From the NCBI GenBank assembly GCA_025808875.1, contig CP075528.1:1982473-2046472 (forward strand): a stretch of 64,000 bases of DNA, in the 5' to 3' direction. Under the pieces are notes generated by a model that had not been told where the DNA came from, searched no databases, and saw only the letters and a list, made by a program, of their open reading frames with translations. The position numbers were made by a program, and so were the translations under genes. Source of the DNA: Enhydrobacter sp. GTDB lineage: Bacteria > Pseudomonadota > Alphaproteobacteria > Reyranellales > Reyranellaceae. Positions 55,995 to 64,000 of the stretch are shown here, in pieces. Each line of letters starts with the position of its first letter. Position 1 is the stretch's first letter.

Positions 55995-58271
55995 ATGGCC
56001 CCCGACACGACCCTTCCGCCTTCATCGCCGTCGCGCGCCAGCATGGCTGCTGGCGCCGACCCGTCGGCCCGGGAACCGCGCGGCCCGGTCCTGGCGGGCA
56101 CGCGCACCGATGTGCGCGAGATGCTGCGGATGCTCAATCGCCGCAAATGGCATCTGACGGGGGTGACGGCACTGGTCTGTGCGCTCGCGGCGCTGGTGCT
56201 GTTACAGATCACGCCGCAGTACCGCGCCACGGCGCTGGTGATGCTCGACACCCGCAAGGCGAAGGTCACCAACACGGCGGACGTGCTGAGCGGCCTGTCG
56301 GTCGACGTTGCCGCTGTTCAGACCGAGATCGAAGTATTGCGCTCAGCCACCCTGCTCGGCCATGTCGTCGACAAATTGCGACTGGACCTGGATCGTGAGT
56401 ATGGCGCGGCTCCTCCCGGTACGCTCTCGCTCGTGACAGGTCAGGTTCGCGCGCTCTATGACGGTCTGGTCGGCGCGCCGGCAAGTCCGAATCGGGTCCA
56501 GTCCGAGGACAATACGCCCCGTGCCCGCGCCATCGCCGCCCTGACCCGCAAAGTGCAGATTGCGACTCGCGGCCGCTCGTATGTGATCTCCGTGTCGCTC
56601 GATTCGGCCGAGGCGGCCAAGGCCAGGCGCATCGTCGATGCGATCGCCGATTTCTATCTCGTCGACCAGCTCCAGGCCAAGCTCGACGCCAACAGGCGTG
56701 CCACCGAGTTCTTCAACGAGCGGCTGGACGAGCTCAGGCGCAACGTCGAGGCGTCGGAACGCGCCATCGCCAATTTCCGCGAGAGGCACGGCCTGACCAT
56801 CGGCAAGGAAGCGACGGTGACCAGCCAGTCGCTGTCGGAACTCAACTCCCAGCTCATCCAGGCGCGTGCCCAGCGCGCCGACCGCGAATCGCGGCTGATC
56901 GCGCTGGAGCAGGCGGCACGCGATCCCAGGACCCTGGGCGGTGTCACCGAGGTGCTGGCCAATCCGCTGGTCGGCTCGCTGCGCGCGCAGGAGGCCGAGG
57001 TCGCCCGCCGCATCGGCGACCTCAACCAGCGCTACGGCGACAGCCATCCCAGGCTGCTGCAGGCGCGGGCGGAGCAGGGCCAGATCCAGGCGCGCATCGG
57101 CGCCGAGGTCGCCAAGATCATCTCCAGCGTGCGCGGCGACGCCGAGGCGGCGCGGGCCAAGGTCAAGGAACTCGAGGAGCAGGTCGCCCAGCTCGAGCGC
57201 CAGGCCGGCGGCTTGGGCCAGCACGAGGTCGAACTGCGCCAGCTCGAGCGCGAAGCCCAGTCCACCCGTTCCGTCTACGAGGATTTCCTCAAGCGCTCCA
57301 AGGAGCTGCGCGAGCAGCAGGACATCCAGCAGCCCGACGCCCGCATCCTGTCGGCGGCGGTGGTGCCGCCGGGCATTGTCTATCCGCGCTACGCGCTGAC
57401 CATGGCGCTGGCCCTGGCCGTCGGGCTGGTGCTGGGCGTGGCCCTGATCGCCCTCATGGAACGCTTGGACGGCGGTTTCCGCACCGGCGAGCAGATCGAG
57501 CGCCTCACCGGCCGGCCGCTGATCGGCATGATCCCGGCCCTGTCGCGACTCACCCTCGGCAAGCTGTTGCCGGCGGCCTTCGCCATCGACAAGCCGTCGT
57601 CCGCCTATGCCGAATCCCTGCGCTCGGCCTACACCGCCATCACCCTCGGCACGCTCGACAGTCCGCCCAGGGTGATCATGGTGACGTCGTCGCTGCCGGG
57701 CGAGGGCAAGTCGACCTTCGTCTGCTCGCTGGCCGGCCTGATGGCGCGCTCCAATCCGGGCAAGAAGATCGTGGTCGTCGACGGCGATCTCCGACGTTCG
57801 TCGGTCCTCAAGGCCCTGGCCGTCCCGGCGACCGGCGGCACGATCGACGAATACCTGTCCGGCGCCAAGCCGCTGCAGGAGGTCGTCGGCCAGGAGACGG
57901 CGAGCGGGCTTTACTACATCCCGGCGCGCCCCGATACGCCCAACTCGGCCGAGATCCTCGACTCCCACGCCATGCAGCAGTTCGTGCGCTCGCTGGCGGA
58001 GAGCTTCGACCTGGTGTTCATCGACACGCCGCCCTTGATGGCCGTTTCCGATGCACGCCTGACAGCGAAGATCGCCGACTACGTCATCTTCCTCGTGCAA
58101 TGGGAGCAGACGGCGCGGGAACTCGCCGTCAACTCGCTGAAGCTGCTGGGCGACGCCCACCGGCAGGTCGGCGTGGTGCTGTCGCAGGTCAACGTGCGCC
58201 GCCATTCGCGCTACGGCTACGGCGACTATGGCTACTACTACTCCAAGTACCGCGACTACTACACCAGGTGA
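55995..58271 (+). CDS. Wzc/ExoP-type polysaccharide co-polymerase and tyrosine autokinase
   Basis: The 758-residue protein has a Wzz domain with two helices (about 50-75 and 465-485), long periplasmic coiled coils (about 215-430), the GNVR-type PDARILSAAVVPPGIVYPRY and a cytoplasmic CpsD kinase domain with Walker A SSLPGEGKST near residue 562, Walker A' VVVDGDLRRSS and FIDTPPLMAVSDARL. The last 20 residues hold nine tyrosines (for example YGYGDYGYYYSKY), the autophosphorylated tail that sets chain length. The start ATG 55995 gives a disordered N-terminus. It controls polymerisation and links it to the export gene. Confidence 0.93.
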   Translation: MAPDTTLPPSSPSRASMAAGADPSAREPRGPVLAGTRTDVREMLRMLNRRKWHLTGVTALVCALAALVLLQITPQYRATALVMLDTRKAKVTNTADVLSGLSVDVAAVQTEIEVLRSATLLGHVVDKLRLDLDREYGAAPPGTLSLVTGQVRALYDGLVGAPASPNRVQSEDNTPRARAIAALTRKVQIATRGRSYVISVSLDSAEAAKARRIVDAIADFYLVDQLQAKLDANRRATEFFNERLDELRRNVEASERAIANFRERHGLTIGKEATVTSQSLSELNSQLIQARAQRADRESRLIALEQAARDPRTLGGVTEVLANPLVGSLRAQEAEVARRIGDLNQRYGDSHPRLLQARAEQGQIQARIGAEVAKIISSVRGDAEAARAKVKELEEQVAQLERQAGGLGQHEVELRQLEREAQSTRSVYEDFLKRSKELREQQDIQQPDARILSAAVVPPGIVYPRYALTMALALAVGLVLGVALIALMERLDGGFRTGEQIERLTGRPLIGMIPALSRLTLGKLLPAAFAIDKPSSAYAESLRSAYTAITLGTLDSPPRVIMVTSSLPGEGKSTFVCSLAGLMARSNPGKKIVVVDGDLRRSSVLKALAVPATGGTIDEYLSGAKPLQEVVGQETASGLYYIPARPDTPNSAEILDSHAMQQFVRSLAESFDLVFIDTPPLMAVSDARLTAKIADYVIFLVQWEQTARELAVNSLKLLGDAHRQVGVVLSQVNVRRHSRYGYGDYGYYYSKYRDYYTR

Positions 58272-58983
58272 GCGGCCGCGCGCCGGCGGTGCGGCGCGAT
58301 GGTTCGTGGCGGGGCTGTCGTTCGCCTTGGGAGCGTCGTTGCTTGCGCTCGCCGTGCCGCGCACGATGGCTGCTTGGGCCGGTCTCGGGGCGCAGCCGGC
58401 ACTGCACGAGGTCAAAGAGGCGCGGGAGCCCAGACCCGAGGACATCGCGGCGGGCATTGCCGCCCTTCAACGCGCCATCGAATGGGTACCGTCGGCGAAG
58501 CGTCTGATCGACCTCGCCACCCTGGAACTCGAGGAGGCCAAGCGGCTGCCGATTGGCGAGCCGCGTCGCGAGGAGATGCTCAGGAGTGCCGAGGCGCATT
58601 TCGTCGAGGGTCTGTCGCTCAATCCGGTGGACGGGACGGCCTGGCTGCGGCTCGCCTGGACGCGGGCCTTCCTCGGAGCGTCCGCGCGCTCGGTGGTGTC
58701 CTGCCTCGTCCAGTCGATCGACATGGCGCCCAACCAGCGCAACTTGTGGCTGGTGCGCGCGCGTATGCTGCTGGCCTACTGGCCATGGATGAATGCCGAG
58801 GAGGCGCCCATCGTGCGCCGGCAGTTCCGGACCATTTGGACAATCGATCCGGCAATGCGGCGGCCCCTGGTGCAGATCGCCCACGCTTTGAAGCGCCTGT
58901 CCGTGCTGGAAGAGTCCTTGAAGGACGACCCGGAGGCGCAAACCGAGTTCGAGAAACTCAAGGACGCCCTGCCGAAGCCCTAG
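58228..58983 (+). CDS. Membrane-anchored helical (TPR-like) protein
   Basis: The 251-residue protein has one N-terminal helix (about 25-48, WFVAGLSFALGASLLALAV) and a soluble, helical remainder with GIAALQRAIEWVPSAKRLIDLATLELEEA and EGLSLNPVDGTAWLRLAWTRAF, resembling TPR repeats. Its ATG 58228 overlaps the last 44 nt of the kinase gene, encoding part of the tyrosine tail in another frame; a GTG at 58306 would shorten the overlap. It ends the polysaccharide locus. A role in anchoring or regulating export is inferred. Confidence 0.7.
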   Translation: MATTTPSTATTTPGERPRAGGAARWFVAGLSFALGASLLALAVPRTMAAWAGLGAQPALHEVKEAREPRPEDIAAGIAALQRAIEWVPSAKRLIDLATLELEEAKRLPIGEPRREEMLRSAEAHFVEGLSLNPVDGTAWLRLAWTRAFLGASARSVVSCLVQSIDMAPNQRNLWLVRARMLLAYWPWMNAEEAPIVRRQFRTIWTIDPAMRRPLVQIAHALKRLSVLEESLKDDPEAQTEFEKLKDALPKP

Positions 58984-58989
58984 ACGAGA

Positions 58990-59034
58990 CCTCATCCGGA
59001 GGAGCGCGCCGCTGGCGCGTGTCTCGAAGGATGG
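58990..59034. repeat. Extragenic palindrome next to the tRNA-Gln 3' end
   Basis: CCTCATCCGGAGGAGCGCG through TGTCTCGAAGGATGG is a copy of the palindrome family seen at 55316-55433. It begins 7 nt after the last locus gene and its end overlaps the encoded CCA of the minus-strand tRNA, so it may act as a transcript end for both. Confidence 0.75.
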
Positions 59035-59105
59035 CTGGGGGACCAGGATTCGAACCTGGACTAACCGGGTCAGAGCCGGTTGTTCTACCGTTAAACTATC
59101 CCCCA
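59032..59105 (-). tRNA. tRNA-Gln (anticodon CUG)
   Basis: The minus strand folds as a 74-nt tRNA: acceptor TGGGGGA (59105-59099) with TCCCCCA, D-arm GTTTAACGGTAGAAC, anticodon stem ACCGG/CCGGT with loop CTCTGAC giving anticodon CTG, T-arm CAGG-TTCGAAT-CCTG, and an encoded 3' CCA after discriminator G. It reads CAG codons. It lies alone between the polysaccharide locus and the right flank. Confidence 0.96.
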
Positions 59106-59329
59106 ACGCCGCCCGAGGCAGGGCGCAAGGCCTTGAGGCCGCTGGATTTAGCGACGTCGGACGGGCTTGGCAAGCCGCCGTTCTTCTACCGACTATCGCT
59201 CGAACGGAAGCCATGATTGTCATCCCGAACGAAGCGACGGGCCTTCAAGGCGTCAGGAAGGTCCGCTGCCATGCTCGGGATGACACGAAGTTCTGTCCGG
59301 CGTTTGTGAGTTCCCGGCGCCGCTCGCGC
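59106..59329. other. Intergenic region right of tRNA-Gln
   Basis: About 220 bp without a supported gene. It contains the palindrome pair at 59218-59285; the rest shows no gene-like frame with family features. Confidence 0.5.
59218..59285. repeat. Inverted-repeat element, TGTCATCCCGA arms
   Basis: TGTCATCCCGA (59218-59228) and TCGGGATGACA (59275-59285) are perfect 11-bp inverted arms 46 nt apart. The arms resemble those of the element at 19537-19623, so both probably belong to one extragenic family. Confidence 0.75.
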
Positions 59330-59707
59330 TCAAGCCGATGTCTGGCGGCTCAGCTTCTCGCGGTGCCTCTCCAGGCGGCGCAGCAGGTTCTGGGCGTGGC
59401 CGGTGCGGATCTCGCGATCGGCAACCGCAATCATCACGGCATACTGTGCGCCGAGGACGTCGGCCAGGGTCTCGAGTCCGCCGAGATCGAAATCGAAGGC
59501 CTGGTCACGGGCTTTGGACATGTTGTCGTGCATCACGTTCTCGGCCCAACGTCGCCCGGCCTCGAGGTCGTGGCCGACGAAGGCGGCGGCGACCCGGTTC
59601 CAGTCGCTGCGCAGATGCTCCTTCATGATCGTGCGCCGGTTCCGGCTGCCCTTGGGACGGCCGGGTCCGCCGGTGCCGCCTGCGATGAACAATCCTTTCT
59701 CGCTCAT
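59330..59707 (-). CDS. DUF5681-like small protein
   Basis: From the ATG at 59707 the product has 125 residues: MSEKGLFIAGGTGGPGRPKGSRN, matching the GRPxGSxN motif of DUF5681 proteins, followed by a charged helical part with NRVAAAFVGHDLEAGRRWAENV. DUF5681 proteins are small, often near phage packaging genes, and of unknown function. An upstream in-frame extension to 59845 is low-complexity and rejected. It lies alone near a tRNA, consistent with a mobile-element remnant, which is inference. Confidence 0.65.
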   Translation of the reverse strand: MSEKGLFIAGGTGGPGRPKGSRNRRTIMKEHLRSDWNRVAAAFVGHDLEAGRRWAENVMHDNMSKARDQAFDFDLGGLETLADVLGAQYAVMIAVADREIRTGHAQNLLRRLERHREKLSRQTSA

Positions 59708-59834
59708 GACTCCACTCACTTTGCTCGTCACCCGCGGAAGTGCGGGCTGCTCGCTCGCGGGAACGCGAGCGCGCACAGGAGTGGCAGAGCGCGAGGAGAG
59801 AATCGAATTTGGTTCACCGCCCCGAAAATTCGCA

Positions 59835-59878
59835 TGGAGAATCAAGGCGCGAATCCGACCCGGTGAACCAGATTGGAC
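59835..59878. repeat. Direct repeat copy 1 (TGGAGAATCAA-N26-ATTGGAC)
   Basis: TGGAGAATCAA, a 26-nt spacer and ATTGGAC span 44 nt. The same two blocks with the same 26-nt spacer recur at 59964-60007; the spacers also share GGTGAACC/GGTTGACC-like sequence. Confidence 0.7.
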
Positions 59879-59963
59879 GTCGTGTCGGGCCGCGTGTAGC
59901 GTCTGCGCCAGGATGGTGACGATGCGCGAGGGGTGGCGTGGTCAAGCAGCTCGACGCTTTTCT

Positions 59964-60007
59964 TGGAGAATCAAAGGGCAATTTGCGGATGGTTGACCGG
60001 ATTGGAC
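59964..60007. repeat. Direct repeat copy 2 (TGGAGAATCAA-N26-ATTGGAC)
   Basis: Second copy, 129 nt downstream of copy 1, same spacing. The conserved ends and variable middle suggest either divergent tandem promoters/operators or a decayed duplication. Confidence 0.7.
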
Positions 60008-60075
60008 CGGCAGGCACGTCGCCTTTATTTTCGCGCCCATGCCTGCGCCGGTCTCCGATCGAATGTCCGACTTCC

Positions 60076-60087
60076 CTTTACGTAAAG
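60076..60087. promoter_or_regulatory. 12-bp palindrome CTTTACGTAAAG
   Basis: A perfect palindrome in an AT-rich patch of the long gap, 568 bp before the Ppx/GppA gene. It could be a regulator site; no target is evident. Confidence 0.3.
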
Positions 60088-60655
60088 CGAGAGTCACTGC
60101 CGTATTCCGCCGTTTTCGGGAAACATCGTGAAAGCAGAAAACGAGACGAAGGTTCGTTCGTTACCGCGGCGGCGAGAAATCTCGGTGTCGGAAGCGCGGC
60201 ACTCGAGTGCGCGCTCCCGGCAAGAACGGGCCCGATCTCACACGCGGTCGCCGACACAACATCTGGGACCAACTTCCGATTCGGCCGTCTGCCTGCCCGT
60301 CAACCACCGTCAGGTTGTAACGATGTTGCGGGCGTCTTGTAGGTTGGATCCGTCGCATGGATGGCACCCACAACGGCTGGTGCCGGCATGCTTGATTCGA
60401 TGCTTGTTGAACAGGAGCGGCACGGGATGTGGAAGGAAGAGCGGCGCCCCTCGGCGTCGTCGCTGTTAAATACCTGTCAGATTCGCGTCAGATGACACGG
60501 GCGGTACTCACTCGCTCGGAGGAGGCGTGACCTGCCAGGCTCTCCCTTGAGTTTCCTTTTCCTGTACAGGGTACCCACAACATCTTGCGCCGGCGGGCCG
60601 TAGCCCCGGGCTCCGTCGTCGGTTACCATCCCCGCCCAAGAACCAAGAGAAACGC

Positions 60656-61762
60656 ATGGCAGGGGACTCCACGCCCGGATCGGGCGGTGCGTCGGCAGGG
60701 TCGCGGGGCGGCTGGCACAGCGGCCGCTTCGCGCACGTCTTCGCGGCGATCGATCTCGGCACCAACAATTGCCGGCTGCTGGTGGCGCGCGCCGCCATGT
60801 CCGGCTTCGAGGTGATCGACGCCTATTCGCGGCCGGTGCGGCTCGGCGAGGGCGTTGCGCTGAACGGCACGCTGTGCGGCGACGCCATCGAGCGCACCCT
60901 GGGCGCGCTCGAGGTCTGTGCCGACAAGATCGATCGCAACCGGGTGACGCGCGCGCGCCACATCGCCACCGAGGCCTGCCGGCGCGCCTGCAACGGCGAG
61001 GATTTCCTCGCCCGGGTGAAGCAGCGCACGGGCCTCCGCTTCGAGGTCATCCCGCCGGCCGAGGAGGCGCGGCTCGCCGTGGCGAGCTGCGAGAACCTGC
61101 TCGATCCGGCGCTGCCCCACGCGCTGCTGGTCGATATCGGCGGCGGCTCGACCGAGGTGAGCTGGATCCGGATCGCGCGCCGCGACGGCGGCAGCGGGGC
61201 GGTCACGCCCGAACTGATCGACATGGTCTCCGTGCCGTGGGGCGTGGTCACGCTCACCGAGGCCTGCGTGCGGCCCCGCCAGCACGAGGGCCGTCCCGAC
61301 GCGCCGGTGCCGCGCGCCTGCTACGACGACATGATCGAGCGCATCCGCGCCGACCTGCGGCCGTTCTGCGCGCGCCACGGCATCGCCGGCGAGATCGGGC
61401 GCGGGCGGGTGCAGCTGATCGGCGCCTCGGGCACGGTGACGACGGTGAGCGCCCATCATCTCGGCCTCAGGCGCTACAGCCGGAGCGCGGTCGACGGCTC
61501 GTCGCTCGCGCACGAGGCGATCCTGCGCATCTGCGACCAGCTCGCCGGCCTGTCGGTCGCCGAGCTGCGCGGCCTGCCCTGCATCGGCGACGACCGCGCC
61601 GATCTCGCGCTGGCCGGCGGCGCCATCCTCGAGGCGATGTGCCGGCAATGGCCGACGCCGGTCGTGCGGGTCGCCGACCGCGGCCTGCGCGAGGGCGTGC
61701 TGATGGACCTGATGCGCCAGGCCGACCGCGACGCCGACCCGCTCTGCCGCCGCGGATACTGA
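60656..61762 (+). CDS. Ppx/GppA family exopolyphosphatase/phosphatase
   Basis: The 368-residue protein has the ASKHA-fold phosphatase motifs: FAAIDLGTNNCRLLVA (phosphate-1), HIATEACRRA, LLVDIGGGSTEVSWI (phosphate-2) and LIGASGTVTTVSAHHLGL. It hydrolyses polyphosphate or pppGpp. The first about 25 residues are G/S-rich and unstructured; the real start may be within them, but ATG 60656 is used. It is followed by the multi-hairpin repeat and rlmE, a neighbour pair common in alphaproteobacteria. Confidence 0.9.
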   Translation: MAGDSTPGSGGASAGSRGGWHSGRFAHVFAAIDLGTNNCRLLVARAAMSGFEVIDAYSRPVRLGEGVALNGTLCGDAIERTLGALEVCADKIDRNRVTRARHIATEACRRACNGEDFLARVKQRTGLRFEVIPPAEEARLAVASCENLLDPALPHALLVDIGGGSTEVSWIRIARRDGGSGAVTPELIDMVSVPWGVVTLTEACVRPRQHEGRPDAPVPRACYDDMIERIRADLRPFCARHGIAGEIGRGRVQLIGASGTVTTVSAHHLGLRRYSRSAVDGSSLAHEAILRICDQLAGLSVAELRGLPCIGDDRADLALAGGAILEAMCRQWPTPVVRVADRGLREGVLMDLMRQADRDADPLCRRGY

Positions 61763-61880
61763 TGCTCCTCCCCGACGACGTCGGGGAGGTGTCGGCGTCT
61801 TGCGCCGACGGAGGGGTCATGAGTCATGACCCCCTCCGGCCTTCGGCCACCTCCCCACGCATGACGTGGGGAGGGGCGAG
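61763..61880. repeat. Multi-hairpin extragenic element
   Basis: Four adjacent hairpins: 61767-61775 with 61781-61789; a GTCGGCG/CGCCGAC stem near 61791-61809; a near-perfect 28-nt palindrome at 61810-61837 around TCATGAGTCATGA; and 61850-61859 with 61865-61874. Such CTCCCC-rich multi-hairpin elements recur in alphaproteobacterial genomes. It fills the gap between the Ppx/GppA gene and rlmE. Confidence 0.8.
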
Positions 61881-61901
61881 TTGTGCTAGAAGCTCCGCCG
61901 C

Positions 61902-62591
61902 ATGACCAGGAAGAGATCGAGCGGTCCCACCGGACGGCGCGCCACGGTGCGGGTGAAGACGGCGCGCGGCCGCACCGTGTCCTCGCAGCGCTGGCTGCAG
62001 CGCCAGCTCAACGATCCCTACGTCGCCGAGGCGAAGAAGCGCGGCTACCGCTCGCGCGCCGCCTTCAAGCTGCTGCAGCTCGACGACCAGTTCGGCTTCC
62101 TGCGGCCGGGCATCCGCGTCGTCGATCTCGGCGCCGCGCCGGGCGGCTGGACCCAGGTCGCGGTCGAGCGCGTGAAGCCCGAGACGCGCGGCGGCAAGGT
62201 GGTCGGCATCGACCTCGCGCCGGTCGAGCCGATCGCCGGAGCCACCCTGATTGCCGGGGATTTCTACGACGACGAGGCGCCCGAGATGCTGAAGCAGGCG
62301 CTGGGAGGACCGGCCGACGTCGTGCTCTCCGACATGGCGGCGCCGGCCACCGGCGATCCGCAGATCGACCATCTGCGCATCATCGCGCTGGCCGAGCTGG
62401 CGCACGATTTCGCCCGCCAGGTGCTGAAGCCGGGCGGCAGCTTCGTCGCCAAGGTGCTGCAGGGCGGCACCGAGCGCGCGCTGCTCGATCAGCTCAAGCG
62501 CGATTTCGTCAGGGTCCGCCACGTCAAGCCCGAGGCCAGCCGGGCCGATTCGGCGGAAATGTATGTCGTCGGCACGGGCTTTCGCGGCTAG
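61902..62591 (+). CDS. rlmE: 23S rRNA 2'-O-methyltransferase RlmE (FtsJ/RrmJ)
   Basis: The 229-residue enzyme methylates the 2'-OH of U2552 in 23S rRNA. Motifs: basic N-terminus, RSRAAFKLLQLDDQFGFL with the first catalytic Lys (K in AAFKL), VVDLGAAPGGWTQVA (SAM), VVLSDMAAPATG with Asp, KPGGSFVAKVLQGG with the second catalytic Lys, and SRADSAEMYVVG. Length and motifs are normal. It directly follows the hairpin repeat; the next gene starts 9 nt after its stop. Confidence 0.95.
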   Translation: MTRKRSSGPTGRRATVRVKTARGRTVSSQRWLQRQLNDPYVAEAKKRGYRSRAAFKLLQLDDQFGFLRPGIRVVDLGAAPGGWTQVAVERVKPETRGGKVVGIDLAPVEPIAGATLIAGDFYDDEAPEMLKQALGGPADVVLSDMAAPATGDPQIDHLRIIALAELAHDFARQVLKPGGSFVAKVLQGGTERALLDQLKRDFVRVRHVKPEASRADSAEMYVVGTGFRG

Positions 62592-62600
62592 ACAGGCGCG

Positions 62601-64000
62601 ATGCGTAACTTCCTGGCGAACGCCCTGTTGACGGTCGTATCGGTGGTGGCCTGCGTCGCCTTCGCCGAACTGGCCATCCGCGTCATCGACGGCCAGTCGC
62701 CGGTCAGCCTGGTCCTGCCCGAGCAGCTCGGTTCGGAGGGAATCGACACCACCGGCGGCCATCTCGATTCGATCCCGCGCGCCGCCAGCGTCGAGCGCCA
62801 GCTCTTCTTCAGCGACCCGCCGCCCTTGCCCAACCGCAAGCCGGTACCGGCCGAATGGCTGGAGCTCGACCGCCGGATCCAGCGCGAGCCGCAGTTCGCG
62901 CCCAACGCGCCGGGCGACGCCAGGCCCAATCCCTTCCTGCCGTGGGACATGTTCAAGGCGTGGAACTCGGCCTTCGTCGGCGATCCCTGCAAGCATCCCT
63001 ATCTCAGCGGTGCGCCGGGCCGGCTCTGGGTCTACGATCCGCCGAACGGCGAGGCCCGCCCGACCTTCCGCTTCCTGCCCGACGCCACGGTACCCGACGG
63101 GCTGACCACCAACGAATTCGGCTGGCGCGGCCCGCCCGTGACCTTCAAGCGCTCGCCGCGCACCATCCGCATCGTCTTCGTCGGCGCCTCGACCGTGGCC
63201 GAGATCCATCCATTGCCGTTCTCGGGGCCGGAGTATCTCGACAACTGGCTCAACAAGTGGGCCGAGGCGCGCAGGCTCGACGTGCGCTTCGAGGTGCTGA
63301 ACGCCGGGCGCGAGAGCATCAACTCCATCGACATCGCCGCCATCGTGCGCCAGGAGGTGGCGCCGACCCGGCCCGATCTCGTCGTCTACTACGAGGGCGG
63401 CAACAGCCTCGACCTTTCCACGGTGGTCAGGGAGGTGCCCAAGGGCAGGCCGATGCCGGGCGACCCGATCGCGCGCTGGCTGCGCGACATGGCGCAGTAT
63501 TCGGCGCTGGCGCGGCGCGCCGAGAGCCTGACCGTGGGCGGCGAATGGCCCAAGCCGCCCTACGAGATCGCCTGGCCGCCGGGCGTCGACGAATTCGATC
63601 CCGACATCGCGCGGCCCGATCTGCCGGTCCATCTCAGCCGCATCGTGCGCGACCTCGACCAGATCCGCGCCGACCTCGACAAGGTCGGCAGCCTGCTGTC
63701 GGTGGCGTCGTTCCACTGGCTGGCCAGGGACGGGCTGGTGGTCAACGCGGCGCGCCACAAGCCGATCATCGTCACCCTGAACGTCAGCTACTTCCCCTAC
63801 ACCTACCGCGACCTCGAGCGGCTGACGGCGTTCGAGAATCGCGTCTTCGCCAAGTACAACGAGGTGCACGGCCTGCCGTTCATCGACATCGCCAGGTACA
63901 TGCCCTACGACCCCGACCTGTTCAGCGACGGCATCCACAACACGCCGGCGGGCGTGAAGCTGCGCGCCTGGATCGCCATGCAGCAGCTGGTGCCGCTGAT
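62601..64000 (+). CDS. SGNH/GDSL hydrolase-like membrane protein, C-terminus cut by window edge
   Basis: Translation from ATG 62601 is open for 466 residues to the window end. One N-terminal helix (about 5-25, NALLTVVSVVACVAFAELAI) is followed by a large domain with the SGNH block-I-like VFVGASTVAEIHP near residue 195, LNAGRESINSIDIA, DLVVYYEGGNSLD (block III-like Asn) and DGIHNTPAG (Asp-x-x-His, block V). It may esterify or deacylate a surface glycan or lipid at the periplasmic face. The true C-terminus is outside the window. Confidence 0.8.
   Translation, partial: MRNFLANALLTVVSVVACVAFAELAIRVIDGQSPVSLVLPEQLGSEGIDTTGGHLDSIPRAASVERQLFFSDPPPLPNRKPVPAEWLELDRRIQREPQFAPNAPGDARPNPFLPWDMFKAWNSAFVGDPCKHPYLSGAPGRLWVYDPPNGEARPTFRFLPDATVPDGLTTNEFGWRGPPVTFKRSPRTIRIVFVGASTVAEIHPLPFSGPEYLDNWLNKWAEARRLDVRFEVLNAGRESINSIDIAAIVRQEVAPTRPDLVVYYEGGNSLDLSTVVREVPKGRPMPGDPIARWLRDMAQYSALARRAESLTVGGEWPKPPYEIAWPPGVDEFDPDIARPDLPVHLSRIVRDLDQIRADLDKVGSLLSVASFHWLARDGLVVNAARHKPIIVTLNVSYFPYTYRDLERLTAFENRVFAKYNEVHGLPFIDIARYMPYDPDLFSDGIHNTPAGVKLRAWIAMQQLVPL

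Larger units (their letters stand above)
59708..60655. other. Long gap without a convincing gene
   Basis: About 950 bp between the DUF5681 gene and the Ppx/GppA gene. Open frames of up to 134 codons lack recognisable motifs and ribosome sites. Visible content is the spaced direct repeat (59835-59878 and 59964-60007) and a 12-bp palindrome at 60076-60087. Confidence 0.55.

Noticed and set aside
59938..60469. Small plus-strand open frames of 113-134 codons
   Set aside because: No motifs, no ribosome sites, low-complexity arginine-rich translation; treated as non-coding.
59032..60655. Integrated element using tRNA-Gln as attachment site
   Set aside because: No integrase and no duplicated tRNA 3' end were seen in the window, although a DUF5681-like gene is close.

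Overview
The window is high-GC bacterial chromosome and reads as an alphaproteobacterium. Supporting signs are rpsU next to a COQ9-family gene, ydcH-purE-purK, two DUF465 (YdcH-like) genes, ubiX, hutH-hutU, and extragenic palindromes of the type common in Rhodospirillales and Hyphomicrobiales. I cannot name the genus from sequence alone; a Reyranella-like organism is only a guess. No CRISPR array, rRNA gene, insertion sequence or complete prophage was seen.

Left flank (1-21152), metabolic and housekeeping: a truncated cytosine-deaminase-like amidohydrolase, an amidohydrolase_2 protein with an MDR oxidoreductase, a zinc-ribbon membrane protein, rpsU with its terminator, a COQ9 protein, purK-purE-ydcH, a DUF2390/TIGR02444 protein, ubiX, a second small DUF465 gene, an unknown membrane protein, an acyl-CoA ligase with a histone-H1-like N-terminal tail, hutH-hutU, a DUF5615/DUF433 toxin-antitoxin pair, an NtaA-type flavin monooxygenase, prpE and a two-domain 3-hydroxyacyl-CoA dehydrogenase.

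Centre (21257-58983): one large surface-polysaccharide locus of about 30 genes in several transcription blocks. It holds an LpxD-like acyltransferase, a diacetamido-uronic-acid branch (WbpB-WbpD fusion and WbpE), an amidination branch (WbpG fused to a glycosyltransferase, with HisH2 and HisF2), polymerase and ligase-like membrane proteins, a Wzx flippase, methyltransferases, glycosyltransferases, a deacetylase, a ceramidase-like protein, a DegT aminotransferase with a split transketolase, a PglC/WcaJ-type initiating phosphoglycosyltransferase, a WbpM/PglF-type dehydratase, and export genes (outer-membrane barrel, Wza-like, Wzc-like tyrosine kinase, small anchored protein).

The most striking block is 34144-40531: ACP, AAC(3)-like acyltransferase, acyl-activating ligase, iron alcohol dehydrogenase and a LuxE-LuxC fusion. 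Its gene content matches rfbKLMN of Vibrio cholerae O1, which makes the 3-deoxy-tetronate acyl group of perosamine. Together the locus predicts a glycan carrying both an amidino-diaminouronic acid and a hydroxyacylated amino sugar.

Right flank (58984-64000): tRNA-Gln(CUG) flanked by extragenic palindromes, a small DUF5681-like gene, about 950 bp without a convincing gene but with a paired 44-nt direct repeat, a Ppx/GppA phosphatase, a multi-hairpin repeat, rlmE, and an SGNH-hydrolase-like protein that runs off the end.
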